From assembly GCA_028274465.1 (NCBI GenBank), contig CM051456.1, positions 86,972,753 to 87,036,752 on the forward strand: a stretch of 64,000 nucleotides of DNA, given 5' to 3'. The translations under genes and the position numbers were made by a program. Origin of the DNA: Plantago ovata (taxonomy: Eukaryota > Streptophyta > Magnoliopsida > Lamiales > Plantaginaceae). The notes under the pieces were generated by a model. The model did not search any database, was not told the origin of the DNA, and was given only the letters and a program-made list of their open reading frames with translations. Positions 9,976 through 20,556 of this stretch are shown piece after piece. How positions within the stretch are numbered: the stretch's first letter is position 1; each line of letters starts with the position of its first letter.

Positions 9976-10707
9976 AGTAAAGATAAATCACCAATTTCCT
10001 TTGTACGTGCTACTGATAGTGGTCAACCAGAACTCTATTAGTTTGGTCAATCTAAGGTTGCTGAAAAATGCAATCAAGTACCTACGACCATAAAGCCCAT
10101 TGTTGCTACTCAAAGTAACAAGACTTTAAAAGGAAAATAGGTTGCTTTTTTAAAAGGAAAATAGGTTGCTGAAAAGCAAACTGTAAATAAAAAGGATGTT
10201 GTAAAGCATTCCGCCAAACAAGTTGCTGAAAAGCAATTTGTTAAGTCAAAAGGCAAGATTACTAAAAGTAATCAGAAGACCTTTGCTGACAAACCTGAAT
10301 CAAGTAAGGTTGCTAAGACAAAAGCTCAGCATTCTCCAAAAAGTGGACTCGGTTTTAAAACAAAACAAAGTCAACTTTTTCATGAGTATAAGCAAAGTCA
10401 GCAAAGATACTTCAAAGAGATGAACAAAACCAAGCCTAAGAGTTCTGACAAGATTCAAAACGATAGGGCTAGAAGGAACCTTGCTAGAAAAGAATTTACT
10501 GAAAAGTATGTTCAGCAAAAAGGTCAACCGAGCAAGACACCACATCAGAAAGTGGATTTGATCAGCACGAATCAAAAGTCTTTCAGCTCAAAACCTCCTA
10601 GTCCCTCAGCAAGTAGAAAACAAGTCAAAGTTGAAAAACTTAAGACTTGGGTTTCAACTGGACGCATTCTTGAACATGTTAATGGACATCCAATATTGGA
10701 TAATTAA
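9976..10707 (+). pseudogene. Element A gag, C-terminal region
   Basis: Lys/Gln/Ser-rich, low-complexity sequence matching the C-terminal gag region of sister element C (41858-42766): NLARKEFTEKYVQQKGQP, TPHQKVDLIST, KTWVSTGRILEHVNGHP. Likely the basic nucleocapsid tail. It ends just before pol. In both copies of the family gag and pol are separate reading frames. Broken fossil. Confidence 0.78.
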
Positions 10708-10712
10708 CTTGT

Positions 10713-11583
10713 TTGCTCTTGATTGTGCAGACTTCAGCCACGGAGACAAACAATGCAATCTGGCACTTTGACAGTGGTTGTGGAAAGCACATGACGGGCA
10801 ACAAGAATAACCTTATAAACTATAGAAGGTGGTCTAAAGGTCCAACAATAAGGTTTACTGGTGGAGGCTCTAGTTCTACAAAAGGCTACGGTGACGTGAA
10901 GTTAGGATGCATTACCATTTCGGGAGTTCTTTATGTCAAAAATCTTAAGTTTAACCTTTTCAACATGAGTCAATTTGCTGATAAAGGATACTTCATCAAA
11001 ATCAAATGTGATGAATGTAAACTTATAGATTTTGAGACAAAGAAGGTTATTATGGTTGCTAGAAGATCAAGAGGCTTGTACACCGTAGATTGGTCTTCAG
11101 CAATCGTTGAAAAATGCCTTGTCTTAGATCACGATTGCCTTGCTGAAAAAGCATGGTTATGGCATAAACGAACAAGTCACCTAAACTTCAAGATGCTGAA
11201 TAAGCTGTCTAAAAAGGCACTTGTAGTTGGATTACCAAAGGTTACTTTCAAGAAGGATGGTGTTTGCAATGCATGTCAGCAAGGAAAGCAAACCAAATCT
11301 TCTTTTAAGAACAAGGCAGTACCGTCAACTACAAAACCTTTACAACTCTTGCACATGGACTTGTTTGAATCTTCTTCAACAAGCTATGCTGGTAAGAAGT
11401 ATGGTATGGTGGTGGTAGATGACTATTCAAGATTCACTTGGGTAGTATTTATCAAACACAAATCTGAAACAAGGACTGAAATACCTAACTTGCTGAATAA
11501 GCTTGAAGTCATGAAAAATGACAAGGTAAAAGTCATAAGGACAGACCATGGTACTGAGTTTGTAAACCAGTACATAACTGAGT
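10713..11583 (+). CDS. Element A pol, protease remnant to integrase core (first part)
   Basis: WHFDSGCGKHMTG carries the copia protease D-S-G motif. It is followed by the GAG-pre-integrase region LWHKRTSHLNFKML with CNACQQGKQTK (HHCC-type zinc binding) and the integrase catalytic core LLHMDLFESS, VVVDDYSRFTWVVF, VIRTDHGTEF (first two catalytic Asp of DDE). The region is cut at 11583 by insertion of element C and resumes at 46039. Copia order (integrase before RT) is clear. Confidence 0.88.
11579..11583. repeat. Target site duplication of element C, left copy (TGAGT)
   Basis: TGAGT before TGTTGGTCCC; the second copy is at 46034-46038. Confidence 0.9.
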
Positions 11584-12397
11584 TGTTGGTCCCTTTAAAC
11601 AACAAGAAAAGACTAGGGGGGGGGTGAATAGTCTTTTCAAACTTTTGTCGTTTAAAACTTTCTCAGCAAGTGCTTATTACTTTTCAGTAATGAGTTTGCT
11701 GATACTTAACTTTCTCAGCACGCGTAAGTTACTTTTCAGTAGCTTGGTTTGCTGATACTTAAAATCAGAGAGCGGAAGTCTTTGATACAATAAGTGCTCT
11801 TTCAGTAAGTAAAGGTTTCAGCAAGTGATGTGAGTGACTGTGTACAGACAAATATGATTTGCTGAAAACTAAGTACAGTAAGTAAATCACACAAACACTT
11901 TTATAGTGGTATCTGAGAGTGGCGTAATCTCTCAACTAATCCACTTTGTCCTTTCTAGGATTGAATCCACTAAGATATGATTGACGTTCCTTACAATCTC
12001 CTATCTAGAGCGATTCAACAGAAACCAAAGCACACTTGCTTTGTCTCCAACCTAATCTAGAGAACGTAACCTTGTTCTCCACCAAACTTGGTACTTTTAA
12101 TCAGCAACACTATGCTCGATTAAGTTCCCCCTGAATATTACGCCTGAAAGGGTGTATTTTCAGTTAGAGAGTTTTGGGGTAAGATAACTTAATTATAACT
12201 TATTCAGTTACAACAAGTAATCTAAGAAACACAACTTTGAGTACTTTGCAGTAAACAAGTTTGATTGTTTCTGGTGTCAAGACTTGTTCTTGTTTGAAAG
12301 AAAGAACACTTAACTAATTTCTTAGCTGAGTTTGTTCTACCTCTTCACAAGTAGCTTTTTCAAGCTCTAAGTCTTGGAACGGATCAATGGCAGTATA
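11584..12397 (-). repeat. Element C 3' LTR, first part
   Basis: Reverse complement of the Cop-A LTR end (TGTTGGTCCCTTTAAACAAC...), with the run of G that corresponds to the C tract of A. Interrupted by element D at 12398; its last five bases (GTATA) are the left target duplication of D. Confidence 0.9.
12393..12397. repeat. Target site duplication of element D, left copy (GTATA)
   Basis: GTATA before TGATGAACG; repeated at 21941-21945. The uninterrupted site reads GGCAGTATAGAG in the other LTR of C (about 45190). Confidence 0.92.
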
Positions 12398-13801
12398 TGA
12401 TGAACGTATTTTGGACGCGTTCATCTTGTCTTTTTTACCTTCTTTTGCTATCTTCTAGCCTTGCTTTTTGGTTAGTTTTGTAGAATAGTGTCACGTTTTG
12501 TGTTTTCTGCATTTTCAGGCACTTAGGTACGAAATGGCGTTTTTGGAGCTAAAAACGAGCCTTTTTTATGGAAAAGATGGTCCCGTTGAAGTTCCCCAAT
12601 CTCCGTGGCTTGTTCGTAAGGGTTTGAGCTTCAATAAGCATCGAGAAGGATGAGTCCAAGGCACCCGAGGGCCATGCGAGGGCAAAAAGATTGAGTTTGA
12701 AGACAAAAATCTGCCCAGGAGCCAAGCTAAGCGCCTGGAATAGTGAAGCGCTCCTCTTCAATTTCCAGGAGCTTTGGCACAGAAGCCAAGTGAAGCGCTT
12801 GGAGTGCCCGAAGCGCTTCGCTTGCCAAGCGCTCCGCTTGGCTTCTCCAAGCGGTCTGCTTGGCAGCGGTTACGTTTTCGGATTTTCCTTCTTAGATCTG
12901 ATCTTTGATCATTTTTTGAATATCTTTTGAACTGTAACTTGGTTTTGGAGAGCTCCTAAGCCCCAAAACTCAGAGAAAACTCAGATTACATTGTATTTTA
13001 GCTTGGGATTCAAGGTTTTGATTGGGATTCATCCTTTGTAATCATCTACGGAGAGGTTTTCTTTGCTTTCCACCGATTACTGACAGCTTTGGTGGTAACT
13101 TGTATCACTCTCATGTCTTGTAGTTTGATATGATGTATTCTGATTATTATTCATATGAATTGATGTCCATGTTGATGAATATGAGTAGCTAAATCTTTTG
13201 TGTTGGTGGTAGAATGTAGAATATGCATGTTATGGGTTATGTTTATGCTTACATGAGATTATGATTCAATCTTGCTGCAAATCCCTTCATATGATTCTTA
13301 GTTGCCTATAAAATATATTCGAATCGAGTATAGTGACAAACTCTTGGTCAATGAAAGCTATAGGATTGTATGTTAGAGATTTGCAGCATGCTAGATAAAT
13401 GGTGTTGGTGACAAGCACCTCTAAAGTATTGATAGTGATCTTTCATGATGTGTGTCTTAAATTTGCCTAGACGAGTTGCTTAGCAGACTTGATCGAAGGT
13501 TCTACGCACTGAACTTGTGAGCATATACGTAACCCATGCATGTGTATTTGATTTCTACCACCAACCGTTTCCAAACTTGTTTACAACAATCTGATTTCTC
13601 GTTGCTATTGTTCAAAGGAAATGATTCTCTAAACATTTGAACTCGTTGACTGAAATTACTTGCAAAAACCTCAAGCAAAGCCACGTTAGGTCCCGAGAGA
13701 ACGACACTCGGGGACAACTTGCCATTGCACTCTAGTTTGTGTAGTGATAAGTGTTCTTAGGCTTTTAAACAAATTTAATTGGTGAGAAACGACAGTCATC
13801 A
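12398..13801 (+). repeat. Element D 5' LTR
   Basis: 1404 bp, TGATGAACG to CATCA, followed three bases later by the primer site. It carries a palindrome cluster at 12711-12870. No clear TATA box was seen. Confidence 0.92.
12711..12870. repeat. GCGNNNCGC palindrome cluster, D 5' LTR
   Basis: A run of GAAGCGCT, CGAAGCGCTTCGCTTG, CCAAGCGCTCCGCTTGG and CCAAGCGGTCTGCTTGG modules: short inverted repeats with the core GCGNNNCGC and AAG/CTT arms. Confidence 0.85.
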
Positions 13802-13804
13802 ATT

Positions 13805-13822
13805 TGGCGCCGTTGCCGGGGA
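13805..13822 (+). other. Primer binding site of element D
   Basis: TGGCGCCGTTGCCGGGGA, the Athila/Calypso primer site. Confidence 0.9.
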
Positions 13823-13944
13823 CTTAACTCCTTTGGTTGGTGTTTTTGTTTTTGTTTTTTCAGCCAACATCCCTTCTTTGTCTCATTTCTGTTTTTGTTT
13901 CTTTTTGCTTGAGATACTCACTATCTTGTATTTCAGGTGAGTGC

Positions 13945-15015
13945 ATGCCTAGAACCCGAACGGGTGGACCTATTATTGAACCTTTTGTAGACGAGATTGA
14001 TCGTTTGTTTCAAAGGAGAAGGAGGAATTTGAATCTCGAGTTTGAAGGAGTAGCATCTAGAGCTCGGGAAGAGTCTTCTTCTTATCTTTTGGAGCCAATT
14101 CTTGAATCGGTTTACTTGGAAGGTGAAATGGCGGAGAGACCTATACGTACACTTACTAAGCCTACGGTTGGGGCTAGAGGACCAGCAATTGTCCTCAATG
14201 ATGCCACCAGGAACTTGGAGATCAAGAATCACATGTTCCAACAACTTCCCAAATTCTATGGGATGGCTAATGAGGACGTGATAGGATACTTGAATGAGCT
14301 CGAGAACTTTGTTCTCCATCTTGGACGACCGGGAGCTGGTGTTACGAATGATGATCTCCGCATGAAGGTTTTTTCTATGGGGCTAGGCGATCGTGCAAAG
14401 GCTTGGCTCAATACTTTGGAGGCCGGGTCTTTGACAACATGGGACCTATGTTTTGATAAGTTCATGGAGCGTTACTACCCCGCTTCCAAGACAATGGCTA
14501 TGAAGAGCCAAATTAGCTCCTTCGAGCAGAGGTACGATGAGCCTTTCCACGAGGCCTATGATCGATTCATGGGGTTGCATCATCGATGCCCACATAACGG
14601 GTATGATAAAGGTCAGCTTCTCCAATTCTTTTACAATGGTTTACATCCTGAGATTCAATCTCAAGTGGATAGTATTTGTGGAGGTAGTATGGGGGAGTTG
14701 CTTCCTTCTCAAGCCCAAGTGAAGCTGGACATGATGTACCGGAATTCCCAAAACCGGAATGTGAGGGCTCGTGTGCTCCAAAAGGAGCAAAGAGGTGAGG
14801 CCAAGGTAGTAGTGGAACAAAATGCCTTCGATGGGTTCGCCCATGAATTGAAGCAAGCTTTGACGCAAAGCGTTCCTTCTCCTTCTACGGAAGTTTGTGG
14901 TGTGTGCAAAAACTATGGGCACCCGGCCTACTTATGCCGTTCTGAATTTGCTAGAGAGAATACATCACGAACGATGTCCGACAAGAAGTATATGCTGCTG
15001 AGGGAGAGCAAGTAG
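13945..15015 (+). CDS. Element D gag
   Basis: The ATG at 13945 follows TATTTCAGGTGAGTGC and begins MPRTRTGGPIIEPF. The retrotransposon gag domain (PF03732-like) lies at about residues 90-260: HMFQQLPKFYGMANEDVIGYL, MKVFSMGLGDRAKAWLNTL, LTTWDLCFDKFMERYYP, HHRCPHNGYDKGQLLQFFYNGL. A CCHC zinc knuckle, CGVCKNYGHPAYLC, lies at about 14894-14937. Capsid and nucleocapsid are therefore both present. Downstream sequence continues with an Asn/Gly/Tyr-rich linker into the protease region. The leader TTTCAG|GTGAG context could serve as a splice signal, but this is not shown. Close relative of the gag of E. Confidence 0.88.
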   Translation: MPRTRTGGPIIEPFVDEIDRLFQRRRRNLNLEFEGVASRAREESSSYLLEPILESVYLEGEMAERPIRTLTKPTVGARGPAIVLNDATRNLEIKNHMFQQLPKFYGMANEDVIGYLNELENFVLHLGRPGAGVTNDDLRMKVFSMGLGDRAKAWLNTLEAGSLTTWDLCFDKFMERYYPASKTMAMKSQISSFEQRYDEPFHEAYDRFMGLHHRCPHNGYDKGQLLQFFYNGLHPEIQSQVDSICGGSMGELLPSQAQVKLDMMYRNSQNRNVRARVLQKEQRGEAKVVVEQNAFDGFAHELKQALTQSVPSPSTEVCGVCKNYGHPAYLCRSEFARENTSRTMSDKKYMLLRESK

Positions 15016-15023
15016 TTGGAGAT

Positions 15024-16235
15024 GTGAACTACGGGCAAGGTTATGGCAATGTGAGGCCACAAAACCGTGGACCCCGAGGTGGGTACCAGAATCAAGGCAA
15101 CCGTGGTTATGTCTACAACCCGGAGCAAAATGCCTATGGGCCTAATCAAGATAGAAGTCGTCTCAGCTATGGGAACAATTGGTATGAAGGAGCACCGCCT
15201 TCTAATCCTACACCTCCACCTCAGGTTGCTAGTTCGGGACCACAAGGTGGAGGGGTGCTTCCTTCACCTCTTGTCTCTTCACTCAATGATCTGGTTATGA
15301 AGACGAACAAATTCATGGAGCATTACTATCGTAATGAGGCTACTAACAATCAACGCTTTGAGAAGCTTGAGGCTAGTAGTAGCAACCTCCATAAGAAGCT
15401 ACAAGAGCTTATAGATCGAGGGGCTAGTAGAGAGCAAGGAAAGTTTCCCGGAAAAACGGAGAAGGCTATGGCCATAACCGTGGTGACTGATTTGCTCGTG
15501 GAGATCACGGTTGTGAGAGACAATGCACTAGTTGAGGTGCCAAGTTGCAAGATAACTGAAACTTGCAAAGTGAGTGAGGAGCTTGAGACTCCTAAGGTAG
15601 TTGTGGAGGAGAAAGTGGTCGCACAATCTGATGCGATAGGTGAAGAAGTGAATGAAAACTCATCGTCTGAGGATGAGTTGGTGGATATGGTGGAAGTGCC
15701 TATCCAAGAGAGCTTTGATGTGGAAATCGGCTTGGGTAAGAAGGATGGAATAGTGGCAACTCTAGACACGGGAGAGAGTGTGAATGTCATACCTTTGAAC
15801 GTGTACGAAGAGTCGGGTTTGTCTGGCTTAAGACCAATGAAGTGCATGGTGCAATTGGCGGATGGGTCTATCAAGAAGCCATTGGGTGTGATCGAGAATC
15901 TAGTGGTAAGAGTCGCCGGTGTAGAGGTCAAGACGAACTTCATCGTCATGCCTACATCCTCCGCAAAGCTCAAGTATGTGGTTCTTTTGGGTAGAGCCTT
16001 CATCAACAAAGTACATATGGTGATAGACATGTACCGTCGTACATGTAGCTTCGAGGTAAATGGCAAGCAACATACGTTGCGAGCCATAATTAATTCATGT
16101 GCTTATGTTGATACTAACGAACTTGTAGGATTTTTTGGTCCTCTTTATGTTCGTCAAGATGTGCAGGGACTTAGTGCTTTGAAGAGCACTTGGACGGGGA
16201 AGTCTAGTACCCGATGCAAAATTGATCCCGCATGA
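15024..16235 (+). CDS. Element D linker and aspartic protease region
   Basis: About 400 residues. The first part is a Gly/Asn/Pro-rich linker, then a region with KLQELIDRGASREQG, then an acidic stretch. The retropepsin-like domain is at about 15700-16090: DGIVATLDTGESVNVIPLNVYEES has the catalytic DTG, later VVLLGRAFINKVHMVIDM matches the C-terminal flap and hydrophobic-Gly motif. The ORF ends at 16235 and is not followed by RT. In autonomous Athila elements protease leads into RT in the same polyprotein, so this ending marks a non-autonomous form. Confidence 0.85.
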   Translation: MNYGQGYGNVRPQNRGPRGGYQNQGNRGYVYNPEQNAYGPNQDRSRLSYGNNWYEGAPPSNPTPPPQVASSGPQGGGVLPSPLVSSLNDLVMKTNKFMEHYYRNEATNNQRFEKLEASSSNLHKKLQELIDRGASREQGKFPGKTEKAMAITVVTDLLVEITVVRDNALVEVPSCKITETCKVSEELETPKVVVEEKVVAQSDAIGEEVNENSSSEDELVDMVEVPIQESFDVEIGLGKKDGIVATLDTGESVNVIPLNVYEESGLSGLRPMKCMVQLADGSIKKPLGVIENLVVRVAGVEVKTNFIVMPTSSAKLKYVVLLGRAFINKVHMVIDMYRRTCSFEVNGKQHTLRAIINSCAYVDTNELVGFFGPLYVRQDVQGLSALKSTWTGKSSTRCKIDPA

Positions 16236-16417
16236 GCTAAGATGAGTCGAGCCAACGACTTTTAAACGAAGGCGCTTCTCGGGAGGCAACCCGAGGTTGT
16301 AGGTAATTGCATATAGATTAGAAGCACCTTTAAGTTTTGTTTCGTTGTTTAGACTAGGTTTTTGGGGTGAAAATTTAGCAAAAGTCGAAAAAAAAATGGA
16401 TTTGGGAGCTTCAGGTC

Positions 16418-16680
16418 CCAAGCGAACCGCTTGGAAAGCCCAAGCGGTCCGCTTGGATTTCCAGTAAGAATCCCATTCTTACTGGAAATCCAAGCGAAGC
16501 ACTTGGCACGCCCAAGCGGTCTGCTTGAATTTCCAGTAAGAATGAAAATTCTTACTGAAATCCAAGTGGAGCGCTTGGGAGTTCACAAGCGGACCGCTTG
16601 CCAAGCGCTTCGCTTGGGACGCCCAAGCGCTTCGCTTGGCTTTCCTTAAGGAAGCTAAGCGGGGCACTTGAGATTCAAAG
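16418..16680. repeat. Palindrome cluster, D internal 1
   Basis: About a dozen short inverted repeats of two types alternate: GC-type (CCAAGCGAACCGCTTGG, CAAGCGGTCCGCTTG, CAAGCGCTTCGCTTG) and AT-type hairpins (TTCCAGTAAGAAT facing ATTCTTACTGGAA, at about 16455-16490 and 16530-16560). It sits directly upstream of the presumed 5' UTR of the third ORF. Confidence 0.88.
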
Positions 16681-16854
16681 CCTCCCACTTCGTTTTTCTT
16701 CCTCCATAGCCGATTTTGCACCCCAAAAATCCCAATCTCTCTCAATTCTCCACCAATTCTTGCAATCTTGTGCATTTTACAAAGCCCATCACCCCCTCTA
16801 GTATCTAAACCGATCAAATTTCACGGTTGAAGCATCCATAACAAGGAATCAAAG

Positions 16855-17479
16855 GTACCTCTCATGAACCCTAACTTTCTTGAATTTGGGATTTTATCTT
16901 ATTTGGCTTCCATTGTGTTATGCATTGGTGAATTAGAGTTTGATAATGATTATTGAGCATGTTTGTTACTAGATGTGATGTCTAAATTCGAATTTTGCTC
17001 CTCTTGATTTATGATGAACTCTAGTGCTCGAATTTTTGCTATGTAATTGTTTGATGATTGTTAGCCTTGAATTTGAGTTATGTTATAATTCAAATTTTTG
17101 CTATGTAATTGTTTGATGATTGTTAGCCTTGAATTTGAGTTATGATATGATTATGGTGATGTTGTGATTGCATGAGAATGTGTTGGATTGGTTGGGTAGT
17201 TCTAATGGCGAGTTTGTTTGCTTGGTTTGATTCGAATTAGCTAATCGTAACAAAGTGTAAAAGCCTCTCGATTCGCTGTGTTTGAATTTTAGCAAGCCTT
17301 CAAACTCGTTAAAAAGGACACTTGAGTGAGTTTTGACGTCTAAGAGTCGACTTGTTGCGTTATGACTTGTTTTAAACGAAGAACGTATACTTGTCTTAGA
17401 GTAGAAGTAGATTGTTTGGTAGTAGTATAAGAGTCTAAGTCTCATTGTCTCTTGAAGTTATCTAATAGGATTTTTCTAG
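16855..17479 (+). other. Candidate 5' UTR intron upstream of the third ORF in D
   Basis: Donor AAAG|GTACCT at 16855 and acceptor TTTTTCTAG|GT ending at 17479, five bases before the ATG. The 625-bp interval is T/A-rich as plant introns are, while the preceding stretch (about 16680-16854) is pyrimidine-rich and UTR-like. A 62-bp unit is tandemly duplicated inside it (17031-17092 and 17093-17154). The equivalent GT...AG pair is at 35215-35756 in E. Splicing is inferred, not shown. Confidence 0.5.
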
Positions 17480-17484
17480 GTACA

Positions 17485-18660
17485 ATGGCATCAAGAAGAT
17501 CCAAGAGATCAAGGGGAGAAGGGACCTCGAGTGCCCAACAAACGGCCACACCCGGCGAGCATCGCCAATCGGGGAGGGCAAGGCAATTCGAAGCGAGTTT
17601 CCATGCCCACAAGCACACGTACATTTCGGAGAGGAGCATTCGCTTCACAGCTGGTGAGAGCCAGTTGGATGGTGCCAGAGAGCTCAACAAGCTCATTACT
17701 GAGCGAGGCTGGAAGTACTATGGCAAGGTCATGCCAAATTGGGACCAAGCGGTAGTGGAGGATTTCTACATTGCCTTCACGGCCTACAATGAACGGACCG
17801 GTGAGGTTCCCGTCCGCGGTGTTGGGGTCGAGTTTACTCCTTTGAGCATCACTAGCTTCATCATGCGATTGGATAGGCCACTGACGCGGGATCCAAACCG
17901 CCGGCCTGCAATTCACGAGAGATTTGATCCCGCGGAGCTCTATGTCTACGACCAGGAGTCTGATCACTACCCCATGGAGGTACTGAATGGCATTACCGTG
18001 GACGATTATGAATTGCCTGATGAGCCACCCCGGATTTTGCGCCACAACGATCACCTTCGAGGCAAGGATGATGTTGAAGTTCGTTCAAGCCAATCTCATC
18101 CCTAGCACACATGATTCCGAGGTTCAGTCCTATTACGGAGTCCTAGTCCATGCTCTCTTGCATGATTTGCCTCTCACTCCTGGCGTCGTCATATTCGAGG
18201 AATTCAAGCGCCGCCGTAATGCCAACCGGAAGCTTGCCTTTGGTAACTTGATCACGGCCATGTGCCAGGAGGCCGGAGTTCCCGACCTCGTACTGGATAA
18301 GAAGCCGAAGAAGTCCATCAACATTGATACGTACAATGAGATGTACGGGACTTGGTGCGCTCAGCAAGGAGAACCCATGCAACCGAGGGTTACGCGCCAT
18401 GTGACACCTCCTCCACCTCCGCCTACGGACGGACAAGGGAGCTTCGACTTCTCGGGGTTCAACCAGATCTTGGTCGATCAGTTTGGTAGCTTCCAAACCA
18501 CCATGTTGGAGGCTCAGTCGACACAGCTCACCGAGCAATTCTGGGGATTTGAGGAGCGCGAAGTCAGGAGGTGGGAGGACTTCCGTGTGATGGAGGAGCA
18601 GCGTTGGGATGATTACCAGGGGCGTGTAGATCAGCGTTGTACTCTTTATTTGCTTTTGTA
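17485..18660 (+). pseudogene. Element D third ORF, 'putative plant transposon protein'-like
   Basis: Starts MASRRSKRSRGEGTSS, a basic Ser/Arg-rich, NLS-like N-terminus. The following core LNKLITERGWKYYGKVMP, VVEDFYIAFTAYNERTG and VRGVGVEFTPLSITSFI resembles the plant family called putative plant transposon protein (PF20167-like), as far as recall allows. The later part has a conserved LPLTPGVVIFEEFKRRRN block, a Pro-rich linker and a charged Glu/Arg/Trp repeat that may form a coiled coil. It takes the place where RT and integrase would be. Function unknown; the same ORF occurs in E. Broken fossil. Confidence 0.6.
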
Positions 18661-18761
18661 GTTGTGGCCTGTGTGCCTTTTGTCGTGATTAGTTTAGTCG
18701 AGTTTTTGTCTTGGTGCCTTAGGTGATTAAGATAGGAAAAAACATCGAAAATCTGGAAACA

Positions 18762-18890
18762 GGGCCAAGCGAAGCGCTTGGAAGGGCCAAGCGGTCCGCT
18801 TCAAATTCCAGGAAGTTTTGCAACTTCCTGGAAATTCAAGCGGAGCGCCTGTAGCCTCCCAAGCGCTCCGCTTGGACCCTGTACCCAGAT
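18762..18890. repeat. Palindrome cluster, D internal 2
   Basis: CCAAGCGAAGCGCTTGG, CCAAGCGGTCCGCTT, an AT-type hairpin (TTCCAGGAAGTT facing AACTTCCTGGAA) and CCAAGCGCTCCGCTTGG. It follows the third ORF. Confidence 0.85.
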
Positions 18891-20536
18891 TTTCCTCGTT
18901 TTTCCATTCTTCTCACCTTTGCGCACCCGTTTTCACTTGTTTCTTGAGTCTTTTCAGGTACTACTCATATATAGGAGATTGGACACGAACCTTCATCTCA
19001 GGGAAGTGTACTTTCAATCCAATTTTTCCTTTTCTTTCAACTTTTCTTTGCTCGAGGAAGAACAAAAGTTTAGGTTTGGGGAGGGGGTATTGGATTTTCA
19101 GTACTATATGCTTGTGTGGTTCGTACATGCCTGATTTTACTCAAGTTCATGTGATTTGTCGTGTTTTTCAAATTTTTGCATGCATATCATCCCTAGATTA
19201 GTTGTTGCACGTTGTTGTGTGTGGAGTTTATTGCCAAGTCTTTTGAACTTTTTTTTATTGAGTAGACTAAGTGTTTATGACCATTGATCATATGTTGCAT
19301 CACTTTGCAAGTAGTTTGAGGCTTGTCTCGCTTGGTTTGTCACATTCGCATGTGCACTAGTTAAGCTTAGTAGTCTCGACATCACCTTGAGTGGTGTTTC
19401 TTCTACTGCGGTTCACGATGGCCTTATGAAATGATGCATGTTAGAGTCTATGGTTGTAACCCGTGTAATTATGTACGTAAGAGGCGACAAGTTCTTCACC
19501 TCGATTAGAGATTGCCAAATGCTTAGGAAGGAGGTAGTGTGAGGTGTGCGATTCCTTGTATTAAACCTATTCTATCGAATAGGTTTGGGGAGGGGGTTGT
19601 TTGATTGATCTTGTCTTCCGTCTTTGAGTCGTTGTAAAGTTTCCTTTTCCGTTTTCTTTTTGTTTTTGTGTCCCAACCTATTCTTTCGAATAGGTTTGGG
19701 GAGGTGTCTTTGTAAATAGTCTTTCCTTTTTCTTTTTCGTCTTTGTGCTCAAACCTATTCTTTCGAATAGGTTTGGGGAGGTGTTTTTGACACTTAGTAC
19801 TGCTCCTTGCCCCTATATAAAAAAAAAAAAAGAGAAAGAGAAAAAGAAAAGAAGAAAGAAAAAAAAAGGGTGAAAAGAAAAAGAGAAAATAAAGAGAAAA
19901 GAAAATAAAAAAAAAAGAAGAAAGAAAATAAAGAATAAGACCCAAAAGCAAAAGAAGGGTCGTTGCAAGCCAAAAGCAGTCTAGTAAAGTGTCAAGTGTC
20001 ATGTAAATATTTGCTTTTGAAGTTATCGAGTTGTAAATTCTATCTTTCGTTTCGTGTCGCCTTTGTTCAAGGCCTGTTCTTGACCACCCTCGTCTTGCTA
20101 TTCAAGAAGTGGTTGAAAGAGGCTCATTCTTGAGAGTCTGGGTAGAATAGGGGAGTGTTATCTTTCTAAGGAAACCCTCCTTCGTTTGATGAGAGCCAGT
20201 ATGGTTCGCCCTCTCTTGAGGAAAAGTCTCGCTTGGTGAACAGTAGTAAGCCCTCGGTTTCATAGGCACGGGGCAATTGTAGTATGATAACATGCATCAT
20301 TGTGTCGTCACTGACCAGGTCCAGGTAGAAGATGTTACGTGACACTCCTTTGTTTAACCAAGTGCACTTGAGAATGTGTATATTCGCAATCGAGGCATAC
20401 TTCAACCTATTTGCATGTCATGCTCATTTGGTTTTGTTCATAAGCATTTGGTAGATTCAATAGATTAGTTCACATTACTTGGCATGAGACTCTTTTTGTG
20501 TTGCATTTAGGATAGTTTGTTGCTTGAGGAGAAGCA
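18891..20536 (+). other. Element D 3' noncoding region
   Basis: No coding sequence recognised. Contains one TTTAGGTTTGGGGAGGGGG tract (about 19068-19087), three hairpin-plus-purine modules, a long purine tract (19815-19950) and a conserved stretch shared with B (CCTCAGTTTCATAGGCACGG-like block near 20250). Confidence 0.75.
19563..19782 (+). repeat. Three hairpin-plus-purine modules in D
   Basis: AACCTATTC-TTTC-GAATAGGTT then TGGGGAGG, at about 19563-19594, 19674-19706 and 19751-19782, nearly identical to each other and to those in B, E and F. Confidence 0.85.
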
Positions 20537-20556
20537 AAGGTTTGGTTTGGGGAGTT
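20537..20556 (+). other. Polypurine tract of element D
   Basis: AGGTTTGGTTTGGGGAGTT directly before the 3' LTR. Confidence 0.8.

Noticed and set aside
15350-16087. 245-residue ORF on the - strand over the D protease region
   Set aside because: It is the shadow of the protease frame on the opposite strand; Ser/Thr-rich by base composition only. The same shadow occurs in E.
16418-16680. Rho-independent-type terminators suggested by the GC hairpins
   Set aside because: The window is plant nuclear DNA; bacterial terminators do not apply and the hairpins lack a following T run.
19563-19782. CRISPR-like array of repeats
   Set aside because: Only three units with unequal spacing inside a plant retroelement; no CRISPR context.
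19523-20002. Phe/Leu-rich 'membrane protein' ORFs on the - strand of D and E 3' regions
   Set aside because: They are translations of the purine-rich tract read on the other strand and contain no real transmembrane design.
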